Part shown: in pieces, positions 17,037-25,982 of the stretch
Position numbering within the stretch: position 1 is the stretch's first letter
How the letters are laid out: each line of letters opens with the position of its first letter
Assembly (NCBI RefSeq): GCF_002101775.1
Contig: NZ_LQPI01000023.1
Span: 149,532 to 213,531, forward strand
Source of the DNA: Mycolicibacter nonchromogenicus
Lineage (GTDB): Bacteria > Actinomycetota > Actinomycetes > Mycobacteriales > Mycobacteriaceae
DNA: 64,000 nucleotides
Reading direction: 5' to 3'
Made by a program: the position numbers and the translations under genes
The notes under the pieces: generated by a model
Database searches by the model: none
Seen by the model: the letters and a program-made list of their open reading frames with translations, nothing else
What the model was told of the DNA's origin: nothing

Positions 17037-17861
17037 TCAGCCGGCTGCCGCCACCCGGGCCCGTTCTCGCAATGAGGCCACCACACCGCCGTCGTTGAGG
17101 ATGTCGGTGCCGGTGAGGTAGCCCGCCTTGGCACTGACGCAGAACGCCAGCAGTTCGGCCATCTCCTCGGGCTTGCCCCAGCGCGGGACGGCGGCGTCGG
17201 CGACCAGCGCCCCGGCGCCGCCCTGCTCCTCCAACCGGCCCATCTCGGTGTCCACCGATCCCGGCGAGATCGAGACGATCCGCAGCCCGCGGCCGTTGAA
17301 CCGCTCGGCCTGCGCGCTGGAATACCAGCGCACGAAGGCCTTGCTGATGCCATAGGCCATGCCCGAACGCACTTCCGGCGGCATCGGTTCGCACGCCGCC
17401 GCCATGGCAGCGGTGAACGCGCCGGGGTCGCGCAAGGCCAGTGGGAACTGGTCTGTGGGAATCAGCTCCTCGGGGGTCAGGTACGCGGCCATCGATGCGA
17501 CGTTGACGATCGCGGCCCCCTCCGGCGCCACGGCATAGAAGACCTCGTTGACGTTGAGGGTGCCGATGGCGTTGGTGCGCATCACGTAGTCGGCGTCGCC
17601 CATGCGGGGACTGACGCCGGCGGTGTGGATCACCGCGGTGACGGGTCCGATGCCGCCCGCGGTCGCGAACAGCGCGGCGACCGCGTCGCTATCGGTGACG
17701 TCACAGTTGACGGTCACGACGTCGAACTCCTGCAGCACGTCTGCGGCGGCGTCCAGGCGGTCCTGCCGGACATCGCAGAGCACGATGGGCTGCTCCCGGC
17801 CGATGATCTTGGCGGTGGCCAAGCCCATCCCGCCGGCTCCACCGGTGATCACTGCAACCAT
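17037..17861 (-). CDS. Short-chain dehydrogenase/reductase
   Basis: This 274-aa SDR starts at ATG 17861 (MVAVITGGAGGMGLATAKIIG). It has TGGAGGMG for nucleotide binding, a CDVRQ acidic turn favouring NAD, NVASMAAY with the catalytic serine and YGISK with Tyr/Lys. A roughly 35-residue insertion between Ser and Tyr resembles bacterial 3alpha-hydroxysteroid dehydrogenase/carbonyl reductases. The gene begins 17 bases after the amidohydrolase stop, so both probably share one transcript. Its role is likely oxidation of a ring or side-chain hydroxyl; the substrate is not evident. Confidence 0.87.
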   Translation of the reverse strand: MVAVITGGAGGMGLATAKIIGREQPIVLCDVRQDRLDAAADVLQEFDVVTVNCDVTDSDAVAALFATAGGIGPVTAVIHTAGVSPRMGDADYVMRTNAIGTLNVNEVFYAVAPEGAAIVNVASMAAYLTPEELIPTDQFPLALRDPGAFTAAMAAACEPMPPEVRSGMAYGISKAFVRWYSSAQAERFNGRGLRIVSISPGSVDTEMGRLEEQGGAGALVADAAVPRWGKPEEMAELLAFCVSAKAGYLTGTDILNDGGVVASLRERARVAAAG

Positions 17862-17878
17862 CGCGCTACCGCCTTCCC

Positions 17879-19141
17879 TCACGCCTTCGCCAGTTGCTTG
17901 TCGGCGTAGCGGCGCGCCCATTCGGCGCGCGACCGGATCGAGGTGTCCACGTCGGTCGCGGTGGCCCGCAAGGCTCCCACCGTCGCCTGCTCGCGCGGGG
18001 TGTGGGCGAACGGGTCCCAGCCGAAGAAGCGGCAGGAGTTCTCCCAGGTGATCTTGTTGATGTCGGAGTCGTCGGCGCCGGCGGCCTCCAGCTCGGCCAG
18101 CACCTGCTCGGGCGCGTCCGGCCAGAAGCAGTCCGAGTGCGGGTAGTCGCATTCCCAGGCGATGATGTCGATGCCGATCTCGTGGCGCAGCTTCAGCGAC
18201 GTCTTGTCGGTGACGTAGCAGGCCAGCGAGTGTTCGCGGAACACCTCGGAGGGCAGCTTGTCGCCGAAGTCGCGGCGCAGCCATTTCTGGTTGGTGTAGT
18301 GCCGGTCGCTGCGGTCCAGGTAGAACGGGATCCAGCCGATACCACCCTCGGAGAAGGCGAATTTCAGGTCCGGGTAGTTGCGCATCGCCGGACCCCACAA
18401 CAGGTCCTGAGCGCACATCGCCGAGATCTGGGTGGCCAGGATGATCAGGTTGTCGATCGGGGCGTTGGGGGCCATGCTGATCGCCCCGAAGCCGGTGCCG
18501 ATGTGCAGACACATCACCACGCCGGTCTCCGACAGCGTGCGGAACACCGGGCCCCAGTACTCCTCATCGTGGTAGCTGGGCAGGCCCTCCAGGTGCGGCA
18601 GTTCGGGCATGGTGACCGCGCGGCAGCCCTTGGCCGCCACCCGACGAATCTCGGCGCACATCGCTTCGGGGTTCCAGGTCGGCAGAATCGCGATCGGGAT
18701 GAAGCGGCCGGGATAGGAGCCGGCCCACTCGTCGATGTGCCAGTCGTTGTAGGCCGACACCATCACCAGGGTGACGTTCTCGCGGGTCATGTTGAGGTGG
18801 CGCGCGGAGAACCCGGTGAAGGTCGGGAAGCACATCGAGGCAAGGATGCCGTTGCGGCTCATGTCGCGGACCCGCTCGTGCACGTCATAGACGCCGGGGC
18901 GCATCTCGGCGAAGCCGGCCGGGTCGCGGCCCCACTCCTCGGCCGGCCACGACACCACCGCGTTCAGCCCGCTGACGCCCTGCGGCCGGCCCTGATACAT
19001 CCACTGGTCGACGCCTTTTTCGTCGGTGACGACGATGGGCGCCTCCGCCTTGTACTTGGCCGGGACGTGATTGAGGAACATGTCGGGGGGCTCCACCACG
19101 TGGTCGTCGATGCTGACCAGGATCAAGTCGTCGATGTTCAT
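17879..19141 (-). CDS. Amidohydrolase family protein (PF04909-type)
   Basis: This 420-aa TIM-barrel metal hydrolase/decarboxylase begins MNIDDLILVSIDDHVVEPPDMF. The DDHVVEP stretch replaces the usual HxH motif. Further marks are CLHIGTGFG, FAFSEGGIGWIPFYLDR and WECDYPHSD, which carries the conserved Asp. I chose ATG 19141 because it gives the usual N-terminus of the family, although AGGGA lies very close to it; an upstream start is possible but would overlap the divergent AraC gene. Control by that AraC regulator is likely. The SDR follows downstream. Confidence 0.85.
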   Translation of the reverse strand: MNIDDLILVSIDDHVVEPPDMFLNHVPAKYKAEAPIVVTDEKGVDQWMYQGRPQGVSGLNAVVSWPAEEWGRDPAGFAEMRPGVYDVHERVRDMSRNGILASMCFPTFTGFSARHLNMTRENVTLVMVSAYNDWHIDEWAGSYPGRFIPIAILPTWNPEAMCAEIRRVAAKGCRAVTMPELPHLEGLPSYHDEEYWGPVFRTLSETGVVMCLHIGTGFGAISMAPNAPIDNLIILATQISAMCAQDLLWGPAMRNYPDLKFAFSEGGIGWIPFYLDRSDRHYTNQKWLRRDFGDKLPSEVFREHSLACYVTDKTSLKLRHEIGIDIIAWECDYPHSDCFWPDAPEQVLAELEAAGADDSDINKITWENSCRFFGWDPFAHTPREQATVGALRATATDVDTSIRSRAEWARRYADKQLAKA

Positions 19142-19166
19142 GTCCCTACTAGTACCCTGGAAAACC

Positions 19167-19991
19167 GTGACCGTCTCCGCGCGATCGGCCATAGACTTTG
19201 CAGAACCGGCCAACATCGATCTGCGGCGAGGTGGCCGTGCCCGAGCCGGCAGTTACCTCTACGAGGGGCAGCATCTGATCACCGGGTGGCACTCCCACGA
19301 CATGCACCAGATCGAGTACGCCGTCGCAGGCGTGGTCGAAGTCGAGACCGCCTCGGCCCACTACCTGTTGCCGCCGCAGCAGGCGGCCTGGATTCCGGCC
19401 GGCTTGGAGCATCAGGCCACCATGCGGCCCGAAGTGCGCACCGTGGCAGTCATGTTCGACCCCGAGTTGGTGGCCCACGCCGGCGACCGGGCCCGCATCT
19501 TGACCGTCTCTCCTTTGATCCGGGAGATGATGCTGCACTCGCTGCGCTGGCCGATCGAGCGGGCCGACGGCGACGTGGTGTCCGACGACTTCTTCCGCAC
19601 GCTGGGGCACCTGGTCTCCGCTGCGCTGGACCACGAGGCGCCGCTGAGCCTGCCCACCTCCGACCATCCGATCGTCGGACCGGCGATGACCTACACCAAG
19701 GACCATTTGGCGTCGGTGACCGCGGCCGAGGTCGCTCACGCCGTCGCGGTGTCCGAGCGAACCCTGCGCCGTCAGTTCGAAGCGGTGATCGGCATGTCGT
19801 GGCGTACCTATCTGCTGCACGCTCGAATGCTGCAGGCGATGGCGTTGCTCGCCGCGCCCGACCAGGGGGTGCAGCAGACCGCCACGGCCGTCGGCTTCGA
19901 CAGCCTGTCCGCCTTCACTCGGGCGTTCACCCGTTTCGCCGGCGAGGCACCGTCAAGCTACCACCGCCGCATAGGTACCACCGCGTCCTGA
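19167..19991 (+). CDS. AraC-family transcriptional regulator with cupin sensor domain
   Basis: The 274-aa regulator has an N-terminal cupin-like ligand domain (GWHSHDMHQIEYAVAGVVEVET, PPQQAAWIPAGLEHQ) and a C-terminal double helix-turn-helix (VAHAVAVSERTLRRQFEAVIGMSWRTYLLHARM, then AVGFDSLSAFTRAFTRFAGEAPSSYHRR). GTG 19167 is used because longer frames run into the divergent amidohydrolase start. It probably activates or represses the amidohydrolase-SDR transcript, with only 25 bases between the two start codons. The effector is not known. Confidence 0.88.
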   Translation: MTVSARSAIDFAEPANIDLRRGGRARAGSYLYEGQHLITGWHSHDMHQIEYAVAGVVEVETASAHYLLPPQQAAWIPAGLEHQATMRPEVRTVAVMFDPELVAHAGDRARILTVSPLIREMMLHSLRWPIERADGDVVSDDFFRTLGHLVSAALDHEAPLSLPTSDHPIVGPAMTYTKDHLASVTAAEVAHAVAVSERTLRRQFEAVIGMSWRTYLLHARMLQAMALLAAPDQGVQQTATAVGFDSLSAFTRAFTRFAGEAPSSYHRRIGTTAS

Positions 19992-21164
19992 CTACTTCGT
20001 CGCCGGCGCAGCGTAACTCGGCTTGCCCAGGCCCAGCACATACTGGGCGATCATGTTGCGGAACACTTCCAGGGTGCCGCCGTAGATACCGACCAGTGGA
20101 GCGAACCGGAAGATGTAGTCCGATGCCCCACCGTCGATGGCGCCGTCGGTGTCGATGGGAAGTGCCGACGCACTTCCGAGCAGATCCATCAGGTCCGGCG
20201 AGACGTCGCGCATCGTCTGCGCCAGAGCCACCCGTCCGAAGATGGACGGCGCAGACAGTGACGCCTCTACCCGTGCCGCCGCACGCCCGAGCCGGTAGGC
20301 CACCGAACGATCCGAGATACTCCCCGACCCCCCGACCACCTCGCCGGCCTTGTCGACAGCCTCGGCCATGAAGTTCGCCTGGTGCATCATGATCGAGACA
20401 TCCTGCAATCCATCGGGATCGGCGGCCACCGCACCGTGTTCGACGTTGAGCGGCTCGCGCAGCACGGTCCAGCCGCCGTTGACCTCTCCGAGTCGGTACT
20501 TGTCGTCGACGCGTACGTCGCTGTAGTAGACGATGTTGGTGCGGTCGCCGTCGACGGTGCGCAGGCCCTGAATCTCGATTCCCGGACTGTTCAACGGCAC
20601 CAGGAACATGGTCAGACTCTTGTGTTTCCGCGCATTCGGATCGGTGTTGGTGATCAGGAAGACGTACTGGCAGTTGTGAGCGCCGGTGGTGAACATCTTG
20701 GAGCCGTTGATAACCCAGCTGTCGCCGTCACGCACCGCGCGGGTCTTGCAGGTTGCGACGTCGGAGCCGCCTTCGGGCTCGGTGTAGCCCAGGCACAGCC
20801 TGATATGCCCGCTGAAGACCCCGGGCAGGATCTCCTCGCGCAGCTCGGGCGAGCCGAAGGAGGCAACTGAGCGGGCCACCATCGACGTGGTACCCCAGGT
20901 GACCCATGGGACGTGCGCGCGTCGCTTCTCCAGCTCCCAGATGCGCCGGCGCACCCGCGAGAATCCGCCGTCGGCTTCGGTTTTCCACTCCGCCTCGAGG
21001 TAGCCCGCGGCACCGAGCGCCAGGTGAACACCCTCATCGAAGTTGTCCCCGGTCTCGCGGTCTCGGCGCTTGACCTCCTCGGTGACATGAGTGGCCAGGA
21101 AGGCGCGCACCTCGTCGCGGAAGGCGAGGTCTTCGTCGGTCAGTTGCGGTTGTGAGAAGTCCAT
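19992..21164 (-). CDS. Acyl-CoA dehydrogenase (probable larger subunit of a heteromeric FadE)
   Basis: The 390-aa FAD enzyme has LGYTEPEGGSDVATCKTRA for FAD/acyl binding, TGAHNCQYVFLITNTD and the C-terminal IYGGTLEVFRNMIAQYVLGLGKP. At the Glu376 position of medium-chain enzymes it has Gly (YGGT), so the base probably comes from an earlier helix, as in isovaleryl-CoA dehydrogenase. The gene follows the smaller, degenerate FadE by 12 bases and so probably forms an alpha2beta2 enzyme with it, as ChsE pairs do in cholesterol catabolism. It abuts the AraC stop without a gap. Confidence 0.88.
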   Translation of the reverse strand: MDFSQPQLTDEDLAFRDEVRAFLATHVTEEVKRRDRETGDNFDEGVHLALGAAGYLEAEWKTEADGGFSRVRRRIWELEKRRAHVPWVTWGTTSMVARSVASFGSPELREEILPGVFSGHIRLCLGYTEPEGGSDVATCKTRAVRDGDSWVINGSKMFTTGAHNCQYVFLITNTDPNARKHKSLTMFLVPLNSPGIEIQGLRTVDGDRTNIVYYSDVRVDDKYRLGEVNGGWTVLREPLNVEHGAVAADPDGLQDVSIMMHQANFMAEAVDKAGEVVGGSGSISDRSVAYRLGRAAARVEASLSAPSIFGRVALAQTMRDVSPDLMDLLGSASALPIDTDGAIDGGASDYIFRFAPLVGIYGGTLEVFRNMIAQYVLGLGKPSYAAPATK

Positions 21165-21176
21165 GAGCTCGATGTC

Positions 21177-22247
21177 CTATTCAGCTGCGCGGGCGGCGGT
21201 CTCGCGGGCGGCGACAATATCGCCGATACGGCAGGCGGTGGCTCCGGGGTCGCCCCCGGCCAGCGGCCAGCCGCGGGCCCGGACGAGGTAGGCGGTGGCT
21301 GCTGCTTCGGCTGAAACGCCCAGACCACCTTGGATGTGCACCGCCATGGTGGCGGCCTTGGCGGCCTCCTCTGCCATGAATACGAATGCCGAACCCGCCA
21401 GTTCCGGACGCTCGTCCGGCTCGTTGTCCATGAACCAGCCGGCGCGGTAGGCCAGGTTGCGTCCGGAGGCCACCGTTATCGCCATATTCGCCAACGGGTG
21501 CGAGATCGCCTGCAGGGTGCCGATCGGCACGCCGAGGGTGTATCGGGTCTTGGCGAACTCGGCGGCGATGGTCATGGTCTGCTCTACCATCCCGACCAGC
21601 GCGGAGGCCGTCAGCAGTCGCCATTCATCCAGTGCCCGCTGATATTCCGCAAGCGCCTCGGGCCCGCTGGCCAGCACGGTGACCGCGTCGGCGTCGGCCG
21701 GGTCGACCCAGGCCATCGGCAACCGGCCGATGTTGGCGACCCGAGCCGGTCGGGTGTCGAACGCGAGTCGCACCACGGCATCGCCGTCGCGGACGATGAT
21801 GCTGTCGGCGATCGAACCGGTCGGCAGTAGCCGGGATCCGGCCGTAGGCTCCTGGTGCGGATCGAACGCGATCAGCCGATTCCCGCTCACGATGTCGCCG
21901 GTGTCGTCTGCTTCCGGCGATAAGCCACCGAGGCGGCCCAGAAGGCGCGCGGCGCATACCTGGTCGATCCAGGGCACCGGCGCCAGCGATCGGCCGATCT
22001 CCTCGGCGACCAGCGCAAGGTCGACGAGCGTTGCTCCGTCGCCACCGACCGACTCCGGCAACGCCATGGTGGTGGCGCCCATCGCACACAGTCGCTCCCA
22101 CAAGTTCTTGTCGAAGCCGGATTCCTCTGCGGCGCGCACCGTCTCGATCGGGCAGTGCGTGGTGAAGAACTGCTTATAGGCGGTCTGCAACGCGACGTGG
22201 TCTTCGGTCAGGCTGTAGTCCAGCCTGCGAAGTTCGAAACGGTCCAT
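21177..22247 (-). CDS. Acyl-CoA dehydrogenase-like subunit, probably non-catalytic
   Basis: This 356-aa FadE relative starts at ATG 22247 (MDRFELRRLDYSL) with CAGGAG seven to eight bases upstream. It keeps the helical C-terminal FAD-contact region (FAKTRYTLGVPIGTLQAISHPLANM), but the usual HGGIGFTWEHD motif is QGGLGVSAEAAATAYL. The FAD-binding loop in the middle domain is also poorly conserved. Such chains normally pair with a second FadE to complete one active site per heterodimer; the neighbour at 19992 is that partner. Its start follows the amidohydrolase stop by one base. Confidence 0.85.
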   Translation of the reverse strand: MDRFELRRLDYSLTEDHVALQTAYKQFFTTHCPIETVRAAEESGFDKNLWERLCAMGATTMALPESVGGDGATLVDLALVAEEIGRSLAPVPWIDQVCAARLLGRLGGLSPEADDTGDIVSGNRLIAFDPHQEPTAGSRLLPTGSIADSIIVRDGDAVVRLAFDTRPARVANIGRLPMAWVDPADADAVTVLASGPEALAEYQRALDEWRLLTASALVGMVEQTMTIAAEFAKTRYTLGVPIGTLQAISHPLANMAITVASGRNLAYRAGWFMDNEPDERPELAGSAFVFMAEEAAKAATMAVHIQGGLGVSAEAAATAYLVRARGWPLAGGDPGATACRIGDIVAARETAARAAE

Positions 22248-22248
22248 C

Positions 22249-23112
22249 TCAGCTCTCCTGTTCGGGTACGGCGCCGCGTTCGGCGAAGAAGAAGTCGGCG
22301 GCATTGCGGTAGAGGTACTTGTCGAGCACATCGGGCGGCAGGTCCAGGGCCCGCGCCTCGGGCACCACCCGGTTCATGCGCAGCACCGGCCAATCCGAGG
22401 CGAAGATGACCTTGCCGGCACCCCGGGTACGCATGAAGTGCAGCAGGGTTTCGGGCAGTCGTTTCGGCGACCAGGCCGAGGTCATCAACCGCAGGTTGCG
22501 GTACTTGATGAGCATGCGGATCGCGACGTCCCACCATGGGTCGGCACCGTGGATCATGCACAGCCGCAGTTCCGGAAAGCGCACGCAGACCCGATCCAGG
22601 TGGATCGGATGCTGCACTTCGCCCGGGATCGGCGGCCCCGGAATGCCGGTGTTGACGCACAGTGGCAGATCCAGTTCGGCGCACTTGGCGTACAGCGGGT
22701 AGTAGACGGCGTCACTGGGCGGATATTGGCCATCACCCCAAAAGCTCGGTCCGACGACGGCGTAGACGACCGGCAGGTCGCTGACGACGGCGTTCAATTC
22801 GCGTAGCGCGGGTACCGGACGCAACAGGTTCATTCCGCCCATCGCCAGCGCGAAGCGGTCTGGCCGGGCCTCGACGAACTTTCGCGCAGTCACCGATGGT
22901 TTGGTCAGGTTGTCCATCAAGACGGCCTTGGTCACGCCGTGGGCATCCATCTCATCGAGCAGCGCCGAGAGGTCGACCGGAGCGAACATCGTCTCCGGAC
23001 CCTTGAAGTAGTCATCGCGGGTCCTGACCATCCAGGCCGGCTGTTCGTTCTCGCCGAAGTGCACGTTCACCAGACAATCGATGACTCGTGACTGTTCGCC
23101 CACACCACTCAT
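22249..23112 (-). CDS. Short amidohydrolase family protein (PF04909-type)
   Basis: At 287 aa this is shorter than the other amidohydrolases of the window (390-420 aa). The N-terminal metal motif reads IDCLVNVHFG, with NVH in place of HxH. The barrel continues with LPLCVNTGIPGP, RFPELRLCMIHGADPWW and FASDWPVLR, which carries the conserved aspartate. It resembles the simpler decarboxylase/lactonase-type members. Its ATG overlaps the ligase stop by four bases, and the FadE pair follows, so it is embedded in an acyl-CoA pathway. The reaction is not assigned. Confidence 0.82.
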   Translation of the reverse strand: MSGVGEQSRVIDCLVNVHFGENEQPAWMVRTRDDYFKGPETMFAPVDLSALLDEMDAHGVTKAVLMDNLTKPSVTARKFVEARPDRFALAMGGMNLLRPVPALRELNAVVSDLPVVYAVVGPSFWGDGQYPPSDAVYYPLYAKCAELDLPLCVNTGIPGPPIPGEVQHPIHLDRVCVRFPELRLCMIHGADPWWDVAIRMLIKYRNLRLMTSAWSPKRLPETLLHFMRTRGAGKVIFASDWPVLRMNRVVPEARALDLPPDVLDKYLYRNAADFFFAERGAVPEQES

Positions 23113-24725
23113 GCCGTAGTCACCTCATTCACCTGACGTTTCGCCCAGCGGTAGTCGGCCTTGCCATTGCCCAGTCGGCGCACCTGGGCCACGGTGATGA
23201 ATGCCTTGGGCACCTTGAAGCCCGCCAGAACGGCTCGGCAGTGTGCGTGCAACTGCTCGTCAGTGACAGCCGAATTGGTCTGCGGGGCAATCAGCGCGAC
23301 CAGCTCCTCACCCCAGCGCTCGCTGGGCCGGCCCACCACCAAGGCATCGGCCACCCCCGGATGAGCACGCAACACGTCCTCGACTTCCTCGACGAACACC
23401 TTCTCCCCACCGGTGTTGACCACCAACGAGTCCCGGCCGAACAACCGCAGCGTGCCGTCGTTGTCGATGCTGGCGCGATCCCCGGAGATCACTATCCGCT
23501 GCCCGTCGATTTCGCCGAAGGTGCGCTGCGTGGCGTCGGCGTCGTCGAAGTAACCGAGCGGGATTCGGCCCGTCCGTACCACCCATCCGACCTCGGGATC
23601 GCCGGGCTGCAGGAACCGGGTCCGGTCCTGCGAGACCACCGATCCCCCGGTTCGTAGATCGAAGGTGTCACGCCGCACCTCGCGCCGGCTGCGGCCGAAC
23701 CCCAGATTTCCGGTCTCGGAGGAGCCGTACCCGTTGATCAGGGTGATCTGCGGGAGCAATTCGAGCAGCGCCGCCTGATACTTCGGATTGGTTGCGGCGC
23801 CGCCGGTTCCGATCGAGTGCAGGCACGACAGGTCATAGCTCGCGTTGCGCAGTTCGGCGACCAGGGGCGCGGCGTAGGCGTCGCCCACCATCGTCATCAA
23901 CCCCACCTTTTCGCGCGCAGCGGTCTGCAGGACCGAACGGGCGTCGAACTTGGTGCGGGTGTCATTGAGGATCACGGTCTGGCCGCTCAATATCGCCGAG
24001 AACGCGGTCCACAGTCCAGCGGCGTGCATCAGCGGTGACAGCGCGAACCACGGCGGACCGCTATGTTGCACCTTCTGGTGGATCTCACTCGCCGAGGCGT
24101 GGTCGTCACCGACCATCGACGAGACGTAGATGTCGCTTTGTCGCCACAGCACTCCCTTCGGCCGGCCGGTGGTGCCCCCGGTGCAGATCATCAGCAGATC
24201 GTCCGGCGACGGCTCCACCCGGTGGTCGGTATCACCCTGCGCCAGTGCATCTTCCAGCGATACCGCATCGAGTGCGGCACCATGGGCGGTGCCGTCCTCG
24301 ATTCGGATCAGCAGTTCGGCTCCGGATTCGCGGAGGCTGTCGGCGAATTTCTCCTCCAGGCAGGCGTGGTAGATGACGGCTCGGGGCCGCAGATAGTCGA
24401 GGAGCTCGTCGACTTCGGCCGATGTGTAGTAGTGGTTCACGTTGACCGGGACCGTGCGCGCTTTGAGACAGCCGATCACCATGTCGGGATACAGGTCGTT
24501 GTGCATGAGCAGTGCGACCCGGTCCTGGCCGCACTCCCAGTTGCGCAGCTCCGCGCGCTCACGATGGGCGCCAAGTCCCCGGCCAGCCAGGTAGTTGGCC
24601 AGTCTACGGGTGCGCTCCGCGGATTGCGCGAACGTGGTGCGCCGGTCCCCGCAGATCGTCATAGGACGGTCGGGGACGGCATCGGCGATCGCCTCGAGGA
24701 CGGCGCCGAGTGTCCATTCGCGCAC
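23109..24725 (-). CDS. Acyl-CoA synthetase, FadD19-like
   Basis: The 538-aa adenylate-forming ligase activates a carboxylic acid with ATP and CoA. Its P-loop reads MICTGGTTGRPKGVLWRQSDIY; the WRQ ending is typical of the FadD19 group, which activates C24-branched sterol side chains. Also present are YGSSETGNLGFGRS, SGDRASIDNDG (with the RxxD-type hinge) and the catalytic lysine in RRLGNGKADYRWAK near the end. The GTG start is 2 bases after the amidohydrolase stop. Specificity for sterol-like acids is an inference from the signature alone. Confidence 0.88.
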   Translation of the reverse strand: MREWTLGAVLEAIADAVPDRPMTICGDRRTTFAQSAERTRRLANYLAGRGLGAHRERAELRNWECGQDRVALLMHNDLYPDMVIGCLKARTVPVNVNHYYTSAEVDELLDYLRPRAVIYHACLEEKFADSLRESGAELLIRIEDGTAHGAALDAVSLEDALAQGDTDHRVEPSPDDLLMICTGGTTGRPKGVLWRQSDIYVSSMVGDDHASASEIHQKVQHSGPPWFALSPLMHAAGLWTAFSAILSGQTVILNDTRTKFDARSVLQTAAREKVGLMTMVGDAYAAPLVAELRNASYDLSCLHSIGTGGAATNPKYQAALLELLPQITLINGYGSSETGNLGFGRSRREVRRDTFDLRTGGSVVSQDRTRFLQPGDPEVGWVVRTGRIPLGYFDDADATQRTFGEIDGQRIVISGDRASIDNDGTLRLFGRDSLVVNTGGEKVFVEEVEDVLRAHPGVADALVVGRPSERWGEELVALIAPQTNSAVTDEQLHAHCRAVLAGFKVPKAFITVAQVRRLGNGKADYRWAKRQVNEVTTA

Positions 24726-24727
24726 CG

Positions 24728-25978
24728 TCAGACCGAAGCTGTCAGGTGGGCGACGCCCGGCGCGGAACGATTCGGGCTTCCCAGCAGGGTCAGGGCGTTG
24801 TCTCGCATCACCTTTCGGGTGTCTTCTGCGCTGAACTCCGGAAACTGCGGGATGTCTGCGGTGAAGGATGTCGGGTCGGCCAGACCCTCACCGTGCGGCC
24901 AGTCAGAGCCGAACAGGATCTTGTCCACGCCGATGGTCTCGGCCAGCAGCTTCACGTCATCCTCGTAGTAGGGGGCAATCCAGACGTTGTTGCGCAGCTG
25001 CTCGACCGGATCTTCCCTGTAGTGGTACGGCGCATTGTTGGCCGACTTCTTCAACCGCTTGATCAGCCGATAGACGAAGTACGAGCCGTTCTCGATGCTG
25101 ACCACCTTGAGCTTGGGGTGACGGGTGAACACCTGGTGCACGATCATCGAGGCGATGGTGTCGTGGATCGCGCGATCGTCCATGATCACCATGTCCAGCG
25201 GATCACGCTTGCCGAATCCCCGGAACACGCCGCTGCCACCCCACAACGCCGGGATCGCCATGTAACCGGAGTCGGACAGGTGGAAGACGACGGCGACGCC
25301 CGCCTCGGCAAGACGTGCCCACACCGGGTCGTGCACCGGGTCACCGAGAGACCGGGGCCGTACTTCGCCGGGCACCGGCGCCGGGCGCACACACACCAGC
25401 TTGGCGCCGCGGCTGATCACGAATTCGACTTCCTCGACGGCCTTCTCGGGATCGGCCAGCGAGATGATCGGTGCGGAGATCATGCGGCCGTCGGGACGGT
25501 CGAAGCCCCAGTCCTCGTCGAGCCACAGGTTGAACGCGTGCACCGAAGCCATGGTGGCGGGGATGTCGTGCTTGAGTCCCTCCTCCACGCCACAGGCGAA
25601 TGTCGGCAGCATGAACACCGTCTCCAGCCGCTGCCGGTCGAGCACCTGCACGCGCGCATCGCGGTTCTGGTACTCGGGATGGTCAGAGAGCCGGTCGACC
25701 TTCATCAACGAAGCCGGATCCACACCTTCGGGGATCTCGCCGCGGAACAGCAGATCCAGGCAACCGGGTTCGATGATCGGGTCGAAGCTCGGGTTCGGGA
25801 TGAAGTGATTGACGACCCCGCCGAACACCGCCAGGGTGCGCTTGCCATCCTGAACCATCTGGACACCGCGGCTGCGGAATTCTTTGGGCAGGTGTCGAGT
25901 GAAGGCGTCCAGCGGCTCGTAGTAGTGGTTGTCGACATCGACGGCCAAGTACGGGAGTCGTTCACCTGCGGCAGTCAT
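24728..25978 (-). CDS. Amidohydrolase family protein (PF04909-type)
   Basis: This 416-aa product starts at ATG 25978 (MTAAGERLPYLAVDVDNHYYEPLDAF). It shares VDNHYYEP with the 9546 and 47160 proteins, then has FIPNPSFDPIIEPG, AVVFHLSDSGYM, HPKLKVVSIENGSYFVYRL and GSDWPHGEGLADP. The matching IPNP and IENGS segments place it in the same subfamily as those two. It is the second gene of a six-gene operon, between a crotonase and the FadD19-like ligase. It is probably a metal-dependent hydrolase or decarboxylase of unknown substrate. Confidence 0.85.
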   Translation of the reverse strand: MTAAGERLPYLAVDVDNHYYEPLDAFTRHLPKEFRSRGVQMVQDGKRTLAVFGGVVNHFIPNPSFDPIIEPGCLDLLFRGEIPEGVDPASLMKVDRLSDHPEYQNRDARVQVLDRQRLETVFMLPTFACGVEEGLKHDIPATMASVHAFNLWLDEDWGFDRPDGRMISAPIISLADPEKAVEEVEFVISRGAKLVCVRPAPVPGEVRPRSLGDPVHDPVWARLAEAGVAVVFHLSDSGYMAIPALWGGSGVFRGFGKRDPLDMVIMDDRAIHDTIASMIVHQVFTRHPKLKVVSIENGSYFVYRLIKRLKKSANNAPYHYREDPVEQLRNNVWIAPYYEDDVKLLAETIGVDKILFGSDWPHGEGLADPTSFTADIPQFPEFSAEDTRKVMRDNALTLLGSPNRSAPGVAHLTASV

Positions 25979-25982
25979 GTGC

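Noticed and set aside
17894..20371. Long plus-strand frame of 825 codons over amidohydrolase, AraC and FadE
   Set aside because: It lies antisense to two well-supported genes and in the wrong frame of a third; its composition is that of a GC-rich shadow.
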